Assembly: GCA_036493475.1 (NCBI GenBank)
Contig: DASXPS010000050.1
Coordinates: forward strand, 1 to 38,722
Source of the DNA: Sporichthyaceae bacterium
Lineage (GTDB): Bacteria; Actinomycetota; Actinomycetes; Sporichthyales; Sporichthyaceae
DNA length: 38,722 nucleotides
Direction: 5' to 3'
Positions 14,717 to 24,654 of this stretch are shown here, one piece after another. Each line of letters begins with the position of its first letter. Position 1 is the first letter of the stretch. A model generated the notes under the pieces. That model saw nothing but the letters and a program-made list of their open reading frames with translations. It was not told where the DNA came from and made no database searches. The position numbers and the translations under genes are program-made.

Positions 14717-17343
14717 TCCTTGACCCCCACCGCGTGTGCCCCGGTCCCCTCGGGCCGGGGCAGCTCCCGGGCCGGATTGCCACCCCAGTACGCGCCGTCC
14801 GGAACCTCTTCGCCCTTCATCAGGAAGCTGTCCGCGGCCAACGCCGAACCGACCCCCGTCTGCACGCCGTAGTGCACGAACGCGCCGGGGCCGAGCGTGC
14901 AGCCACGTCCGATGCGGATGAAGTCGGACTTGAACGCACCGTCCTCCTGCGAGTGCGACTGCACGATCGAGGACACGTTCAGCACCGCTCCCGAGCCGAT
15001 CGTCACGAATGTCTTCTCCACCAACGCCACGCCGTCGTCGAAGACCCCGCGGCCCAGCCGGGCCCCCATCGCACGCCACAACCAGGGCTTCAACGGGGTG
15101 CCGTTGAAGATCTGCACGTACTGCTGGGTGGGCACCTTCCAGAAGCGCTCGTGCCGCCAGAACCGCCGGTCGTAGATGGATACGCCCCGCGGCGCCCAGG
15201 TGGACAGGAAGGTGACCGAGCGCTCCACGCTCAACCAATACGCGAGGCTGGCCGCCGCCAGGCCGAGATTTGCCAGACCCAGGCCGACCCAGGAAGAGTC
15301 TCGATAGAGCTGACCTGCCCAGTTTCCGTAGACGACGATGCCGAACACGTACAACCAACGCACAGTCAGGAAAAGGGCGATGGTGACCGCATTGTGCCGA
15401 TTCTTGCGGCGCAGTCCGATTCGCAGTCGCGCCGCGTTCTCCACCGCGAAGCCGGTGTCCCGGGCGACGGTGCGGGGGATCTCGAAGGCGGGCGAGCCGA
15501 GCAGCCCGACGCCGGAGCGGATCTCGCCCTCGGTCGGGACCGCGACCTTGGTGGCCAGCAGGCAGTTGTCGCCGGTACGGCCCTCGGCCGGATAGGCGAC
15601 GTTGTTGCCCAGGAAGTTGTTGCGGCCGATGTGCACCGGACGTACCCGGAACGACGTCGCGGAGAAGTCGGTGTTGAGCACGGACAGGCCGTCGGCGACG
15701 ACCGTGCCGGTGCCGATGTGCACCGTGAACGGTGTCTCGTGCTGCATGCGCTGACCGAAGTTGGTGCCGGTCTGCTCATACGGCTTGAGCCGGTAACCCA
15801 GCCGTCCCAGGTAGCCGACGATCGCCGAGCTGTCCCCGAACAGGAACGCGTAGAACTTGAGGTTGGTCAGCCGGGCCACCGCGCGCTGCAGGGTGTGCCG
15901 CCACCCGTAGATGGGGTACGTGCGTTCGGCCCGCACCGGCAGGCTGGCCAACCGGGCCACGGCGTAGAGCAGCGGCAGACCGACCAGCACCGCGCCGAAG
16001 AACACCACCGCGGAGGCCAAGGCCGCGCCGCGGAAGAAGCTCGGCGCGGCCAGGGATTCCCGGCCCCAACCGTGCAGGCCGACCAGTTGCTCGGTCGCCA
16101 TGCTCAACCCGACCGCGACGCCCAGACCCAGCGGGGCGGTGACGAACACGAAGGTCAGCACCTGGACCAACGCAAAGCGGAATCGGCGCACCCCGCCGAC
16201 CCGGCACGCCTCCGGCAACACCACCGGTGTGCCACCGGCCTGCGCCGGTGAGCCGTGCCAGCTCTGCCCGGAGGGGACGACCTGGCCGGGGTGCAACGAG
16301 GATGCGTGGCCGAGGTGGCCGCCGGTGCCGATCTCGGTGTTGATGTCCAGCACGGAGTTGTCGCCGACGACCGCGTCCGGCCCGATGCGCACGAAGCCCG
16401 TGCGGATCACGCCGGGCTGCGCGTGATACCCGGTCAGAACCGCGTCCTTGCGGATCACCGCGCCCGCGCCGATGGTGATGAGGTCGGTGCACACCGGGAT
16501 GTTGCGCGTCAGGATCAGCGCGCCCGGTCCCACCTTCGCACCGAGCAGGCGCAGGTACACGGCGAACAGCGGCGAGCCCATCATCAGGTGCAGCAAGGGG
16601 TTGCGCTGGGTCAGCGAGCGAACCAACCAGAACCGTAGATACGCGATCGACCACAACGGGATGTCGCGGGGTTTCCACCGACCGATCAGCAGCCATTTGG
16701 CCACGATCGGCAGCAGGAACAGCACGGCGACGCCGGCCCCGAGGAACCCAACCGTGCGCAGGTATTCCGCGGCGACGCCGTGCCCGGCGGTGATCCAGCG
16801 GAACCCGACCCGGCCTGCCACGGCGGCCGTGAACAGAGGCGCAATCAGAACGGCCAACTGGACCAGCGCGCACAGGAAGACCCGCAGCCGACCGGGCGGT
16901 GGCACAACCGGCACGGCCTGCTCCGGTATCGCCTCGGACTCGACGACGGGTGTGGCCTGCTCGGGCAGCGATTTCAACGGGCGGTAGTGCTCGCCGAGCA
17001 GCTCCGCGAGGTCCAGCAGGTCGTCACCGGCCCGGGCCGGAGCCGGGGGGCCGATTGTCGCGGCCGCCGTGGACGCGGCCGCGGCAACCGGGCCGACGGC
17101 GGCTGCCAGGGTGTTGACGGTGGAGTTTCCGTAGATGTCCTTCATCGACACCTTGGGCAGCGCGGGGCGCTTGCGCACTCGCGAGCAGAACTGCGCCATC
17201 AGCAGCGAGTCGGCGCCCAGGTCATCGAAGAAGTGCGCGTCGTGGCCGACCCCGTCGACATTCAGGAGTTCGGCGAGAATCTGCGCGAACTCCTGTGCGA
17301 GTGCGACGTCCGGTTCGGCGGTCGTCGTCGGATTCATGCCCAT
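14713..17343 (-). CDS. ACP plus six-TM, triple left-handed-beta-helix protein (poly-lysine synthetase terminal-domain type)
   Basis: An 876-residue membrane protein; numbering here is from an alternative GTG at 17361 (882 aa). Residues 15-90 form a carrier domain (FDDLGADSLLMAQF, Ser52). Three pairs of membrane helices follow (about 158-185 and 200-226; 396-420 and 446-472; 658-682 and 692-712), each followed by a hexapeptide-repeat left-handed beta-helix block (about 270-370, 545-640, 785-870). This 2TM-LbH plan, repeated three times, matches the C-terminal half of epsilon-poly-lysine synthetase (TIGR02353-type NRPS terminal domain), which links amino acids iteratively without a classical C domain. 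Here it is separate from the A domain. ATG at 17343 has GGAG 12 nt upstream. The Ala/Pro-rich stretch 90-155 is a linker. Confidence 0.88.
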   Translation of the reverse strand: MGMNPTTTAEPDVALAQEFAQILAELLNVDGVGHDAHFFDDLGADSLLMAQFCSRVRKRPALPKVSMKDIYGNSTVNTLAAAVGPVAAAASTAAATIGPPAPARAGDDLLDLAELLGEHYRPLKSLPEQATPVVESEAIPEQAVPVVPPPGRLRVFLCALVQLAVLIAPLFTAAVAGRVGFRWITAGHGVAAEYLRTVGFLGAGVAVLFLLPIVAKWLLIGRWKPRDIPLWSIAYLRFWLVRSLTQRNPLLHLMMGSPLFAVYLRLLGAKVGPGALILTRNIPVCTDLITIGAGAVIRKDAVLTGYHAQPGVIRTGFVRIGPDAVVGDNSVLDINTEIGTGGHLGHASSLHPGQVVPSGQSWHGSPAQAGGTPVVLPEACRVGGVRRFRFALVQVLTFVFVTAPLGLGVAVGLSMATEQLVGLHGWGRESLAAPSFFRGAALASAVVFFGAVLVGLPLLYAVARLASLPVRAERTYPIYGWRHTLQRAVARLTNLKFYAFLFGDSSAIVGYLGRLGYRLKPYEQTGTNFGQRMQHETPFTVHIGTGTVVADGLSVLNTDFSATSFRVRPVHIGRNNFLGNNVAYPAEGRTGDNCLLATKVAVPTEGEIRSGVGLLGSPAFEIPRTVARDTGFAVENAARLRIGLRRKNRHNAVTIALFLTVRWLYVFGIVVYGNWAGQLYRDSSWVGLGLANLGLAAASLAYWLSVERSVTFLSTWAPRGVSIYDRRFWRHERFWKVPTQQYVQIFNGTPLKPWLWRAMGARLGRGVFDDGVALVEKTFVTIGSGAVLNVSSIVQSHSQEDGAFKSDFIRIGRGCTLGPGAFVHYGVQTGVGSALAADSFLMKGEEVPDGAYWGGNPARELPRPEGTGAHAVGVKE

Positions 17344-17361
17344 CGGCGGCGTTTGCTCCAC

Positions 17362-17601
17362 GTTGTTGCGCGGTTAATGCAACCGAGTATGGGCGGGGGA
17401 TTCGATTTTTCGGAGGATTTCTCAGCTTTCCCAGCTGTGGAATTTCTGGGAGTGATCGAGATCCGGACAGCACAGACCCGACGATCGCGTATCTGCATCG
17501 TGTGTCGCGCAGCCGGCTCGGCCCCGGGTTTTTGCTGCGAATTTGCTGTCAATCTGGCCGCTGCAGAACAGGCCCGGCGGGTCCTGAGCCCGACCTTCGT
17601 T
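17362..17601. promoter_or_regulatory. Intergenic region with probable promoter of the polyamide operon
   Basis: A 240-nt gene-free stretch, with a segment (about 17390-17520) clearly richer in A/T than its surroundings. On the minus strand CATACT (complement of 17387-17392) could be a -10, and CGGTT-aatgc-AACCG (17371-17385) forms a small inverted repeat just downstream, possibly an operator. No -35 box is convincing. No coding potential is seen in this stretch. Confidence 0.3.
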
Positions 17602-19263
17602 TCACGCCGGCCGGACGCCCAACGGTATCGGGACAGACGTGTCCGCGGGGGCGAAGAAGTCATTGCCCTTGTCGTCCACGACGATGAAGGCCGGGAAGTT
17701 CTCGACCTCGATCCGCCACACGGCTTCCATGCCGAGCTCGGCGTACTCGAGAACCTCCACCTTCTTGATGCAGTCCTGTGCCAGGCGCGCGGCCGGCCCG
17801 CCGATCGAGCCCAGATAAAAGCCGCCGTGCTGGTGGCACGCGTCGGTGACCGCCTTGGACCGATTGCCCTTGGCCAGCATGATCATCGAACCGCCCAACC
17901 CCTGGAACTGATCGACGTAGGAGTCCATGCGGCCGGCCGTGGTCGGGCCGAAAGAGCCGGTGGCGTAACCTTCCGGGGTCTTCGCCGGACCCGCGTAGTA
18001 CACGGCGTGGTCCCGCAAGTACTGCGGCATTGCCTCGCCCGCGTCCAACCGCTCCTTGATCTTGGCGTGCGCGATGTCCCGGGCCACCACCAGTGATCCG
18101 CTCAACGCCAGTCGGGTCTTCACCGGGTGGCGGGACAACTCGGCGAGCACCTCGGGCATTCCTCGGTTGAGGTCGATCCGGACCACCGCGTCCTCGAGGT
18201 GATCCTCCGTCACCTCCGGCAGGTACTGCGCCGGGTCGCGCTCCAACTGCTCCAGCCAGATGCCGGACGGGGTGATCTTGCCGAGCACCTGGCGGTCCGC
18301 CGAGCAGGACACCGCAATCGCGACCGGACAGGACGCCCCGTGCCGGGGTAGCCGGATCACCCGCACGTCGTGACAGAAGTACTTGCCGCCGAACTGAGCG
18401 CCGATTCCATTGGCCCGGGTCAGTTCAAGCACCTTCGCTTCGAATTCCACGTCGCGAAATGCATGGCCGAGCATCGAGCCGGTCGGCGGGAGCGTATCCA
18501 GATATTTCGCCGATGCGTATTTGGCGGCTTTCAGGGTGAATTCCGCGCTGGTGCCGCCGATCACGATCGCCAGGTGGTACGGCGGGCAGGCCGCGGTGCC
18601 CAGCCCGCGGATTTTCTCGTCCAGCCAGGCCAACATGGACTTCTCGTTGAGCAGCGCCTTGGTCTCCTGGAAGAGCAGCGACTTGTTCGCCGAGCCTCCG
18701 CCCTTGGCCATGAACAGGAACTTGTACTCCCTCGCGTGGGCGGGATTGTCGTCGGCATAGACCTCGATTTGCGCGGGCAGGTTGTTGCCGGTGTTGTGCT
18801 CGTCCCACAGCGAGACCGGGGCCATTTGCGAGTAGCGCAGGTTGAGCCGGGTGTAGGCGTCGTAGACCCCGCGGGAAATCGACTCGGCATCCCCGCCGCC
18901 GGTGAGGACGTGCTCGCCGCGCTTGGCCATGATCACCGCAGTGCCGGTGTCCTGGCACATCGGCAGGATGCCGCCGGCCGCGATGTTGGCGTTCTGCAGC
19001 AGGTCGCGGGCCACGAACCGGTCGTTGCCCGAGGCCTCCGGGTCCTCGATGATCGCGCGCAACTGGGCGAGGTGCGCCGGGCGCAGGTAGTGCGCGATGT
19101 CGTGCATCGCCTCGGTCGTGAGCATGCCCAACGCCTCGGCGCCCACGTGCAGGAACTCGGTGCCACCCAACGACCGCACCTCGACACCGGCGCTGCCCAA
19201 CGACCGGTAGGTCGTGGTGTCCGGGCCGATGGGCAGCAGGTCGGTGTAAGCGAACTCGGGCAT
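17602..19263 (-). CDS. Fumarate hydratase, class I (4Fe-4S)
   Basis: A 553-residue single-chain class I fumarase with fused alpha and beta parts. It hydrates fumarate to malate with a 4Fe-4S cluster held by Cys103 (PMCQDTGTA), Cys226 (TAACPPYH) and Cys312 (GASCPVA), matching the E. coli FumA spacing closely. The beta part carries [26 protein letters not shown] and the KGNRSKAV motif. AGGAG lies 7 nt before the ATG. The class is oxygen-sensitive and unrelated to FumC, which this window also encodes. Having both suggests condition-dependent use, for example by oxygen or iron supply. Confidence 0.94.
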   Translation of the reverse strand: MPEFAYTDLLPIGPDTTTYRSLGSAGVEVRSLGGTEFLHVGAEALGMLTTEAMHDIAHYLRPAHLAQLRAIIEDPEASGNDRFVARDLLQNANIAAGGILPMCQDTGTAVIMAKRGEHVLTGGGDAESISRGVYDAYTRLNLRYSQMAPVSLWDEHNTGNNLPAQIEVYADDNPAHAREYKFLFMAKGGGSANKSLLFQETKALLNEKSMLAWLDEKIRGLGTAACPPYHLAIVIGGTSAEFTLKAAKYASAKYLDTLPPTGSMLGHAFRDVEFEAKVLELTRANGIGAQFGGKYFCHDVRVIRLPRHGASCPVAIAVSCSADRQVLGKITPSGIWLEQLERDPAQYLPEVTEDHLEDAVVRIDLNRGMPEVLAELSRHPVKTRLALSGSLVVARDIAHAKIKERLDAGEAMPQYLRDHAVYYAGPAKTPEGYATGSFGPTTAGRMDSYVDQFQGLGGSMIMLAKGNRSKAVTDACHQHGGFYLGSIGGPAARLAQDCIKKVEVLEYAELGMEAVWRIEVENFPAFIVVDDKGNDFFAPADTSVPIPLGVRPA

Positions 19264-19340
19264 CCGTCGTCTCCTGGCCACAGGGAAGTGGCGACCAGGA
19301 TAAAAGAGGACGGATCGGGCCCATGGAGCGTCTGTCGGGC

Positions 19341-19844
19341 CTAGTCGTAAGCGCGGGGGTCGTAGTCCGACCAGTCAGGGATCGAGCCGTAGACGTAGAC
19401 CATGTCCCCGATGGACACGGCGTCGAACAGCTGCTTGGTCTCGCTCAGGTTGCGGGTGTTCACGCAGCCCAGTGACGAGCCGTTGTAGCCGTTCTTCGCG
19501 AAGTCGGCCGAGTAGTGGATCGCCTGCCCGCCGCTGAAGAACAGCGAGTACGGCATCGGCACGTGTGCGATCCGGGAGACGTGCTTGGCCTCCTTGTTGA
19601 ACACCTTGAACGTGCCGTTGCGGGTCGGGGTCTCGTCCGAACCGAAGCGCACGGCCATGCTCATTACCTTGTCGCCGTGCTCGAAGAGGGTGAGCTTCTC
19701 GTTGCTCTTGTCGACGCAGATCACCCGAGCGGCGGACTCGCACCTGGAGGGGATGTGTGCGGCGGAGGCGGCTGTGGCGAGGGGGACAGTGGCGAAGGCG
19801 GCGGTCGTCCCCGCCAGCGCCACGATACGGAGTCGATTGATCAC
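19341..19844 (-). CDS. Secreted L,D-transpeptidase (YkuD domain)
   Basis: A 167-residue exported protein with a signal peptide ([27 protein letters not shown]) and a YkuD domain. The active-site signature is HYSADF ... [14 protein letters not shown], with the catalytic Cys in S-x-G-C-V-N and the preceding His. Such enzymes make 3-3 peptidoglycan cross-links or attach proteins; this is a minimal one without Ig-like or LysM domains. The GTG at 19844 is preferred because a TACGTT -10 lies 7 nt upstream; an upstream in-frame start would add 14 residues before the signal peptide. Confidence 0.85.
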   Translation of the reverse strand: MINRLRIVALAGTTAAFATVPLATAASAAHIPSRCESAARVICVDKSNEKLTLFEHGDKVMSMAVRFGSDETPTRNGTFKVFNKEAKHVSRIAHVPMPYSLFFSGGQAIHYSADFAKNGYNGSSLGCVNTRNLSETKQLFDAVSIGDMVYVYGSIPDWSDYDPRAYD

Positions 19845-19857
19845 GTTATGTAACGTA
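19843..19857 (-). promoter_or_regulatory. Leaderless -10 and palindrome at the transpeptidase start
   Basis: TACGTT (complement of 19852-19857) lies 7 nt before the GTG. The same bases form ACGTTA-TG-TAACGT (19843-19856), a perfect inverted repeat running into the start codon. A protein bound there would block initiation of transcription and translation. Confidence 0.4.
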
Positions 19858-19893
19858 CGCGATGGATCGCCGATCGGTAGTGCCAAACGTCAT

Positions 19894-19911
19894 CGTTGCG
19901 TCGCCGCAACG
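19894..19911 (-). terminator. Hairpin after glpX
   Basis: CGTTGCG (19894-19900) and CGCAACG (19905-19911) form a perfect 7-bp stem with a TCGC loop, 4 nt beyond the glpX stop codon. Probably the terminator of the xseB-glpX transcript. Confidence 0.45.
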
Positions 19912-19915
19912 CTGC

Positions 19916-20953
19916 TCAGTCGAAGTCGACCAACGAGTACTCGCGCAGCTTGTGCAGGCTGTGCGTGCTTTCGATCAATCGCGTGGTGCCGGACTTCGAG
20001 CGCATGACCAGGGAGTGCGTGGTCGCCGAGCCGGCCCGATAGCGCACGCCACGCAACAGTTCGCCGTCGGTGATGCCGGTGGCGACGAAAAACGCGTTGT
20101 CCCCCCGCACCAGCTCGTCGGTGGACAGCACCGCGTCCAGGTCCAAGCCGGCGTCGATGGCCTTCTGCCGCTCGTCGTCGTCCTGCGGCCAGAGCCGGCC
20201 CTGGATCATGCCGCCGATGCACTTGATCGCACACGCCGCGATGATCCCCTCGGGGGTGCCGCCGACGCCCATCAACAGGTCGCAGCCGGTGCCCTCCGAC
20301 GCGGCCATGATCGCTCCGGCCACGTCGCCGTCGGTGAGGAATTTGATGCGTGCGCCGGTGGCCCGGATCTCCCCGGCCAGCTCCTGGTGGCGCTCGCGGT
20401 CCAGCAGCACCACGGTCACGTCGTGCACGTCGGAGTGCTTGGCCTTGGCCACCCGACGGATGTTCTCCGATACGGGTAGCCGGATGTCGACGACCTCCGC
20501 CGCCTCCGGGCCGGTCACCAACTTGTCCATATAGAACACCGCGGACGGGTCGTACATCGAGCCGCGCTCGGCAACCGCGAGCACGGACAGCGCGTTGTTC
20601 ATCCCCATCGCGGTCAGTCGGGTGCCGTCGATCGGGTCGACGGCGACGTCGCACTCCGGCCCGGAGCCGTCGCCCACGCGCTCGCCGTTGAACAACATCG
20701 GGGCCTCGTCCTTCTCGCCCTCCCCGATGACCACCACACCGTTCATGGCGACCGTGCCGATCAGGTGTCGCATGGCATTGACGGCCACGCCGTCGGCGCC
20801 GTTCTTGTCCCCGCGCCCGACCCATCGGCCGGCGGCCATCGCGGCTGCCTCGGTGACGCGGACCAGTTCCAGTGCCAGGTTGCGGTCCGGAGCCTCGGCG
20901 CGCACCTCCAGAGCCGCCGGGATGGACGAACCGCGCGTTCCCTCATTCACCAT
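19916..20953 (-). CDS. glpX: Fructose-1,6-bisphosphatase, class II (GlpX)
   Basis: A 345-residue class II FBPase, the main gluconeogenic FBPase of actinobacteria, hydrolysing fructose-1,6-bisphosphate with Mg or Mn. Metal-site motifs [13 protein letters not shown] and [10 protein letters not shown], and the substrate region [16 protein letters not shown], are present. The ATG at 20953 is preceded by GGGAGG at 7 nt and lies inside the end of xseB (11-nt overlap), so the two are co-transcribed. It corresponds to Rv1099c. With pckG in the same window this gives two committed gluconeogenic steps. Confidence 0.95.
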   Translation of the reverse strand: MVNEGTRGSSIPAALEVRAEAPDRNLALELVRVTEAAAMAAGRWVGRGDKNGADGVAVNAMRHLIGTVAMNGVVVIGEGEKDEAPMLFNGERVGDGSGPECDVAVDPIDGTRLTAMGMNNALSVLAVAERGSMYDPSAVFYMDKLVTGPEAAEVVDIRLPVSENIRRVAKAKHSDVHDVTVVLLDRERHQELAGEIRATGARIKFLTDGDVAGAIMAASEGTGCDLLMGVGGTPEGIIAACAIKCIGGMIQGRLWPQDDDERQKAIDAGLDLDAVLSTDELVRGDNAFFVATGITDGELLRGVRYRAGSATTHSLVMRSKSGTTRLIESTHSLHKLREYSLVDFD

Positions 20954-21173
20954 CGGACACCCTCCCGGCTTCGTGCGCGGCCAACCGTTCCCGCGCGCCG
21001 TCCAATCGCTCCCGGCAGATCTTCGCCAGGGACTCACCCTGTTCCCAGAGCGCGAGCGACTCCTCGAGCGTCAGACTGCCCGCCTCGAGCCGGGCGACAA
21101 CCTCGGTCAGCGCCTCGCGCGCCTGCTCGTAGCTCAGGCCGGGATCACTGTCTCCCACGCTGCCTGCCGTCAC
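20943..21173 (-). CDS. xseB: Exodeoxyribonuclease VII small subunit
   Basis: A 76-residue Xse[38 protein letters not shown] covers the conserved two-helix region that packs on XseA. The GTG at 21173 follows a TAGGGT -10 by 6 nt, so a leaderless transcript is likely. In most actinobacteria xseB directly follows xseA; here a GNAT gene on the opposite strand lies between them and xseB has its own promoter and leads glpX. Confidence 0.93.
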   Translation of the reverse strand: MTAGSVGDSDPGLSYEQAREALTEVVARLEAGSLTLEESLALWEQGESLAKICRERLDGARERLAAHEAGRVSDGE

Positions 21174-21176
21174 GGG

Positions 21177-21192
21177 CCCACCCTATGGTGGG
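21177..21192. promoter_or_regulatory. Compact bidirectional promoter for xseB and the GNAT gene
   Basis: The two start codons are only 23 nt apart. TATGGT (21184-21189, plus) lies 7 nt before the GNAT ATG and TAGGGT (complement of 21180-21185, minus) 6 nt before the xseB GTG; they share the central TA. The whole is an inverted repeat, CCCACC-CTAT-GGTGGG. Confidence 0.5.
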
Positions 21193-21196
21193 GCGC

Positions 21197-21670
21197 ATGC
21201 CTACCGTTCGTCGTGCCACCGCGCTGGACGCCGCCGAGCTCGTGCGGTTGCGGGAGATGTTGTTGATCGCGATGGGCCAGGACGTCGAGGAGTCGAACTG
21301 GCGGGGAAACGCGATGGCCCAGTTCGAGCAGCGCATCGCGCCCGGCGGTGACCTCACCGGGTTCGTGATCGACGGGGACAACGGGGAGCTCGCGGCCAGC
21401 GCGGTGGGGCTGGTGGTGACCTCGCTGCCGGGTCCGAATCGGCCGGACGGGCGTACGGGTTACCTGCTCAACCTGGCCACCGACCCCAAGTACCGCCGGC
21501 AGGGCAACGCGAGGGCGGTGGTCACCGCATTGTTGGACTGGTTCCACGGCCAGGGCGTCAAGCGCATCGAGCTGCATGCCAACGAGCGCGGCGAGATGCT
21601 CTATGCCCAGCTCGGCTTCACCGAGCACACCACCAAGGCGCTCACCTACGCGGAGCGCCGCCCGTTGTAG
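21197..21670 (+). CDS. GNAT family N-acetyltransferase
   Basis: A 157-residue GNAT enzyme. Motif A, the acetyl-CoA pyrophosphate loop, is visible as [26 protein letters not shown], and motif B as [14 protein letters not shown]. The acceptor substrate cannot be told. The ATG start is set by the -10 box 7 nt upstream. Its 3' end overlaps the 3' end of xseA by 29 nt on the opposite strand, and it interrupts the usual xseA-xseB pair. Confidence 0.85.
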   Translation: MPTVRRATALDAAELVRLREMLLIAMGQDVEESNWRGNAMAQFEQRIAPGGDLTGFVIDGDNGELAASAVGLVVTSLPGPNRPDGRTGYLLNLATDPKYRRQGNARAVVTALLDWFHGQGVKRIELHANERGEMLYAQLGFTEHTTKALTYAERRPL

Positions 21671-22868
21671 CGCGTGCGGCCAGCGTGCCGCCGGCCAGTC
21701 GCAGGGTCAGTGCCTCCTCCGCCACCACATCCGATGGGTCCCGCAGCACGCTGCCGTCGGCGCGTTGCACGATTGCATACCCGCGGTCCAGCGTGGCTTG
21801 CGGGGACAACGCGCGGAGTTGTTCCCCCCGATGCGTCAGTTCGTCCGCGGCCCGGTCCAGGTGGTGCCGTACGCAGCGCAGCGCGCGGTCCCGCAACGAT
21901 TGCACGGCGTCGGCGCGGGCGAGGAATCCGCGGGCCGGATCGGCCAACGCCGGCCGGCCCAGTAAAGAGGTCAACCAGCTCTGCTCCCGGTCCAACCGAG
22001 TCGACACCGCGCGCCCGGCCCGGACCCACAACGCGTCGACCAATACCAGTTGCTCGGCCAGGTCGGGCACCAGCAGCTTGGCCGCATCGGTCGGCGTGGA
22101 CGCCCGCACGTCGGCGACGGAGTCGAGCAACGGGTTGTCCTGCTCGTGCCCGATCGCGCTGATCACCGGAGTGCGACAGGCCGCCACCGCCCGCAGCAGA
22201 GTCTCGTCGGAGAACGGCAGCAGGTCCTCCACCGAGCCGCCGCCGCGGGCGATCACGATGACCTCGACCGCGGGGTCGGCGTCCAGCTCGGCCAGTGCGC
22301 CGATCACCTCGGCCGCCGCGAACGGCCCCTGCACCGCCACCGGCCGGGTGTGGAACTGCACCGCCGGCCAGCGCCGACGGGCGTTGTCCACCACATCGTG
22401 CTCGGCCGCACTGGCCCGCCCACAGATCAGGCCCACGCCCGCGGGTAAGAACGGCAATCGACGCTTGCGCGCCGGGTCGAACAGCCCTTCCGCGGCCAAC
22501 AGCCGACGCAGCTGCTCGAGACGGGCCAGCAGGTCACCGAGGCCCACCGCACGGATCTGTTCGGCGGCAAAGGACAGTGAGCCGCGGGGGACCCAGTAGG
22601 TCGGGCGGCCGAAGATCACCACTCGGGACCCTTCGGTGACCTCGGGCACCACCTGTTCCAGCACCTGGCGGGGGCAGGTCACCTGCAGGGACACGTCCGC
22701 GATCGGGTCGCGCAACTGTAGGAACATCGTGGAGGTGCCGGGACGCCGGGTCAGCTGCGTAACCTGGCCCTCCACCCAGACCTTTCCCAGCCGCGCCACC
22801 CACTGTGCTATCAGGTGCGCCACCGTCCGCACCGGGACCGGGGATTCCGCGCTGGTCTGCAGGGCCAC
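21642..22868 (-). CDS. xseA: Exodeoxyribonuclease VII large subunit
   Basis: A 408-residue XseA, the catalytic subunit of the single-strand-specific exonuclease VII. The N-terminal OB fold ([19 protein letters not shown]) is followed by the nuclease region with [41 protein letters not shown] and [26 protein letters not shown], then the coiled-coil stalk and a C-terminal LDRGYAIV segment. The GTG at 22868 has no Shine-Dalgarno but a TAGCCT -10 at 7 nt. The subunit genes are split by the GNAT gene. Confidence 0.94.
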   Translation of the reverse strand: MALQTSAESPVPVRTVAHLIAQWVARLGKVWVEGQVTQLTRRPGTSTMFLQLRDPIADVSLQVTCPRQVLEQVVPEVTEGSRVVIFGRPTYWVPRGSLSFAAEQIRAVGLGDLLARLEQLRRLLAAEGLFDPARKRRLPFLPAGVGLICGRASAAEHDVVDNARRRWPAVQFHTRPVAVQGPFAAAEVIGALAELDADPAVEVIVIARGGGSVEDLLPFSDETLLRAVAACRTPVISAIGHEQDNPLLDSVADVRASTPTDAAKLLVPDLAEQLVLVDALWVRAGRAVSTRLDREQSWLTSLLGRPALADPARGFLARADAVQSLRDRALRCVRHHLDRAADELTHRGEQLRALSPQATLDRGYAIVQRADGSVLRDPSDVVAEEALTLRLAGGTLAARATTGGAPRR

Positions 22869-22875
22869 GCGGGCC

Positions 22876-22881
22876 AGGCTA
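22876..22881 (-). promoter_or_regulatory. Leaderless -10 box TAGCCT of xseA
   Basis: On the minus strand TAGCCT is followed by 7 nt and the GTG start, with no ribosome binding site. Confidence 0.5.
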
Positions 22882-23027
22882 GGGCCCTTCTCTCCACCAC
22901 AGCCGGACGCGGGCGCCGATGCGCGCCGGCTATCGGGCTTGGGAGACGGGCCCCGGGTCTCTCGTCTATATCGATGCGTTCACAGGTTGCGGCGCGCCTG
23001 TTGTGACCTTGGGTAGTCACCGACAGG

Positions 23028-23876
<849 letters not shown>

Positions 23877-23880
23877 CGCG

Positions 23881-24654
23881 ATGAGCACGGTGGCACTGCA
23901 GGCGGATGGCCTGTGCCTGCGATTCGGTGGCGTGGCCGCCTTGGACAAGGTCGGCTTCTCCCTGTCCGAGGGAACCGTCCACGCTCTGATCGGACCCAAC
24001 GGCGCGGGCAAGTCGACCTGCTTCAACGTGCTGTCCGGCGTGTACCGGGCCGACGCCGGCAAGGTGCAGTTGAAGGGTGAGGACGTCACCGGATTGCGGC
24101 CGCATCAGCTGGCCGGGCGGGGACTGGGTCGCTCGTTTCAGAACCTGGCGCTGTCGCTGCACTCGAGCGTGTTGGACAACGTCATGTTGGCCCGGCACTG
24201 CCGCACCCGCGGTGGGTTCCTGGCCGCGGGGGTGCGCTGGCCGTGGATGGTGCGCGAGCAGGCCCGACACCGCGCCCGGGCGGCGGAGATCTGTGCCTTC
24301 CTCGGTATCGAATCCCTGCTCCAGACCGCCGTCGGCGGATTGTCCTACGGCGACGCCAAGCGGGTGGACATCGCCCGCGCGTTGGCCACCGAACCTCACG
24401 TGCTGCTGCTCGATGAGCCCGCGGCCGGCATGAACGCCGGGGAGACCGCGGAGATGGGCGAGCTGATCGTCGCCGTGCGCAAGGCGCTGGACCTGTCGGT
24501 GCTCCTGGTGGAGCACGACATGAACCTGGTGATGGGGATCGCGGACCGCATCACCGTGTTGGATTTCGGCCGGGTGATCGCCGAGGGGACGCCGGCAGAG
24601 ATTCGAGAGGATCCCGAAGTGATCAAGGCGTATCTCGGTGAGGTGAGTGCGTGA
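23881..24654 (+). CDS. livG: Branched-chain amino acid-type ABC transporter ATPase (LivG)
   Basis: A 257-residue ATPase with Walker A GPNGAGKST, Q-loop RSFQNLALS, signature LSYGDAKRVDIARAL and Walker B LLLLDEPAAGMN followed by VEHDMNLVM. The signature has Tyr-Gly-Asp where many relatives have Gly-Gln-Gln; LSYGDAKR is common in LivG proteins. Its stop overlaps the livH start (GTGA), so it is coupled to the permeases. Confidence 0.93.
   Translation: MSTVALQADGLCLRFGGVAALDKVGFSLSEGTVHALIGPNGAGKSTCFNVLSGVYRADAGKVQLKGEDVTGLRPHQLAGRGLGRSFQNLALSLHSSVLDNVMLARHCRTRGGFLAAGVRWPWMVREQARHRARAAEICAFLGIESLLQTAVGGLSYGDAKRVDIARALATEPHVLLLDEPAAGMNAGETAEMGELIVAVRKALDLSVLLVEHDMNLVMGIADRITVLDFGRVIAEGTPAEIREDPEVIKAYLGEVSA

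Noticed and set aside
14717-15358. Upstream extension of the NRPS frame
   Set aside because: It would overlap the membrane protein gene completely, and its translation is Arg/Gly-rich without motifs. The GTGA overlap at 14713-14716 is the natural junction.
8394-17343. A staphyloferrin B-type siderophore cluster, because sbnA and sbnB are present
   Set aside because: No NIS (IucA/IucC) synthetases, siderophore exporter or iron-uptake genes are present; an NRPS and the Pls-type membrane protein are found instead.
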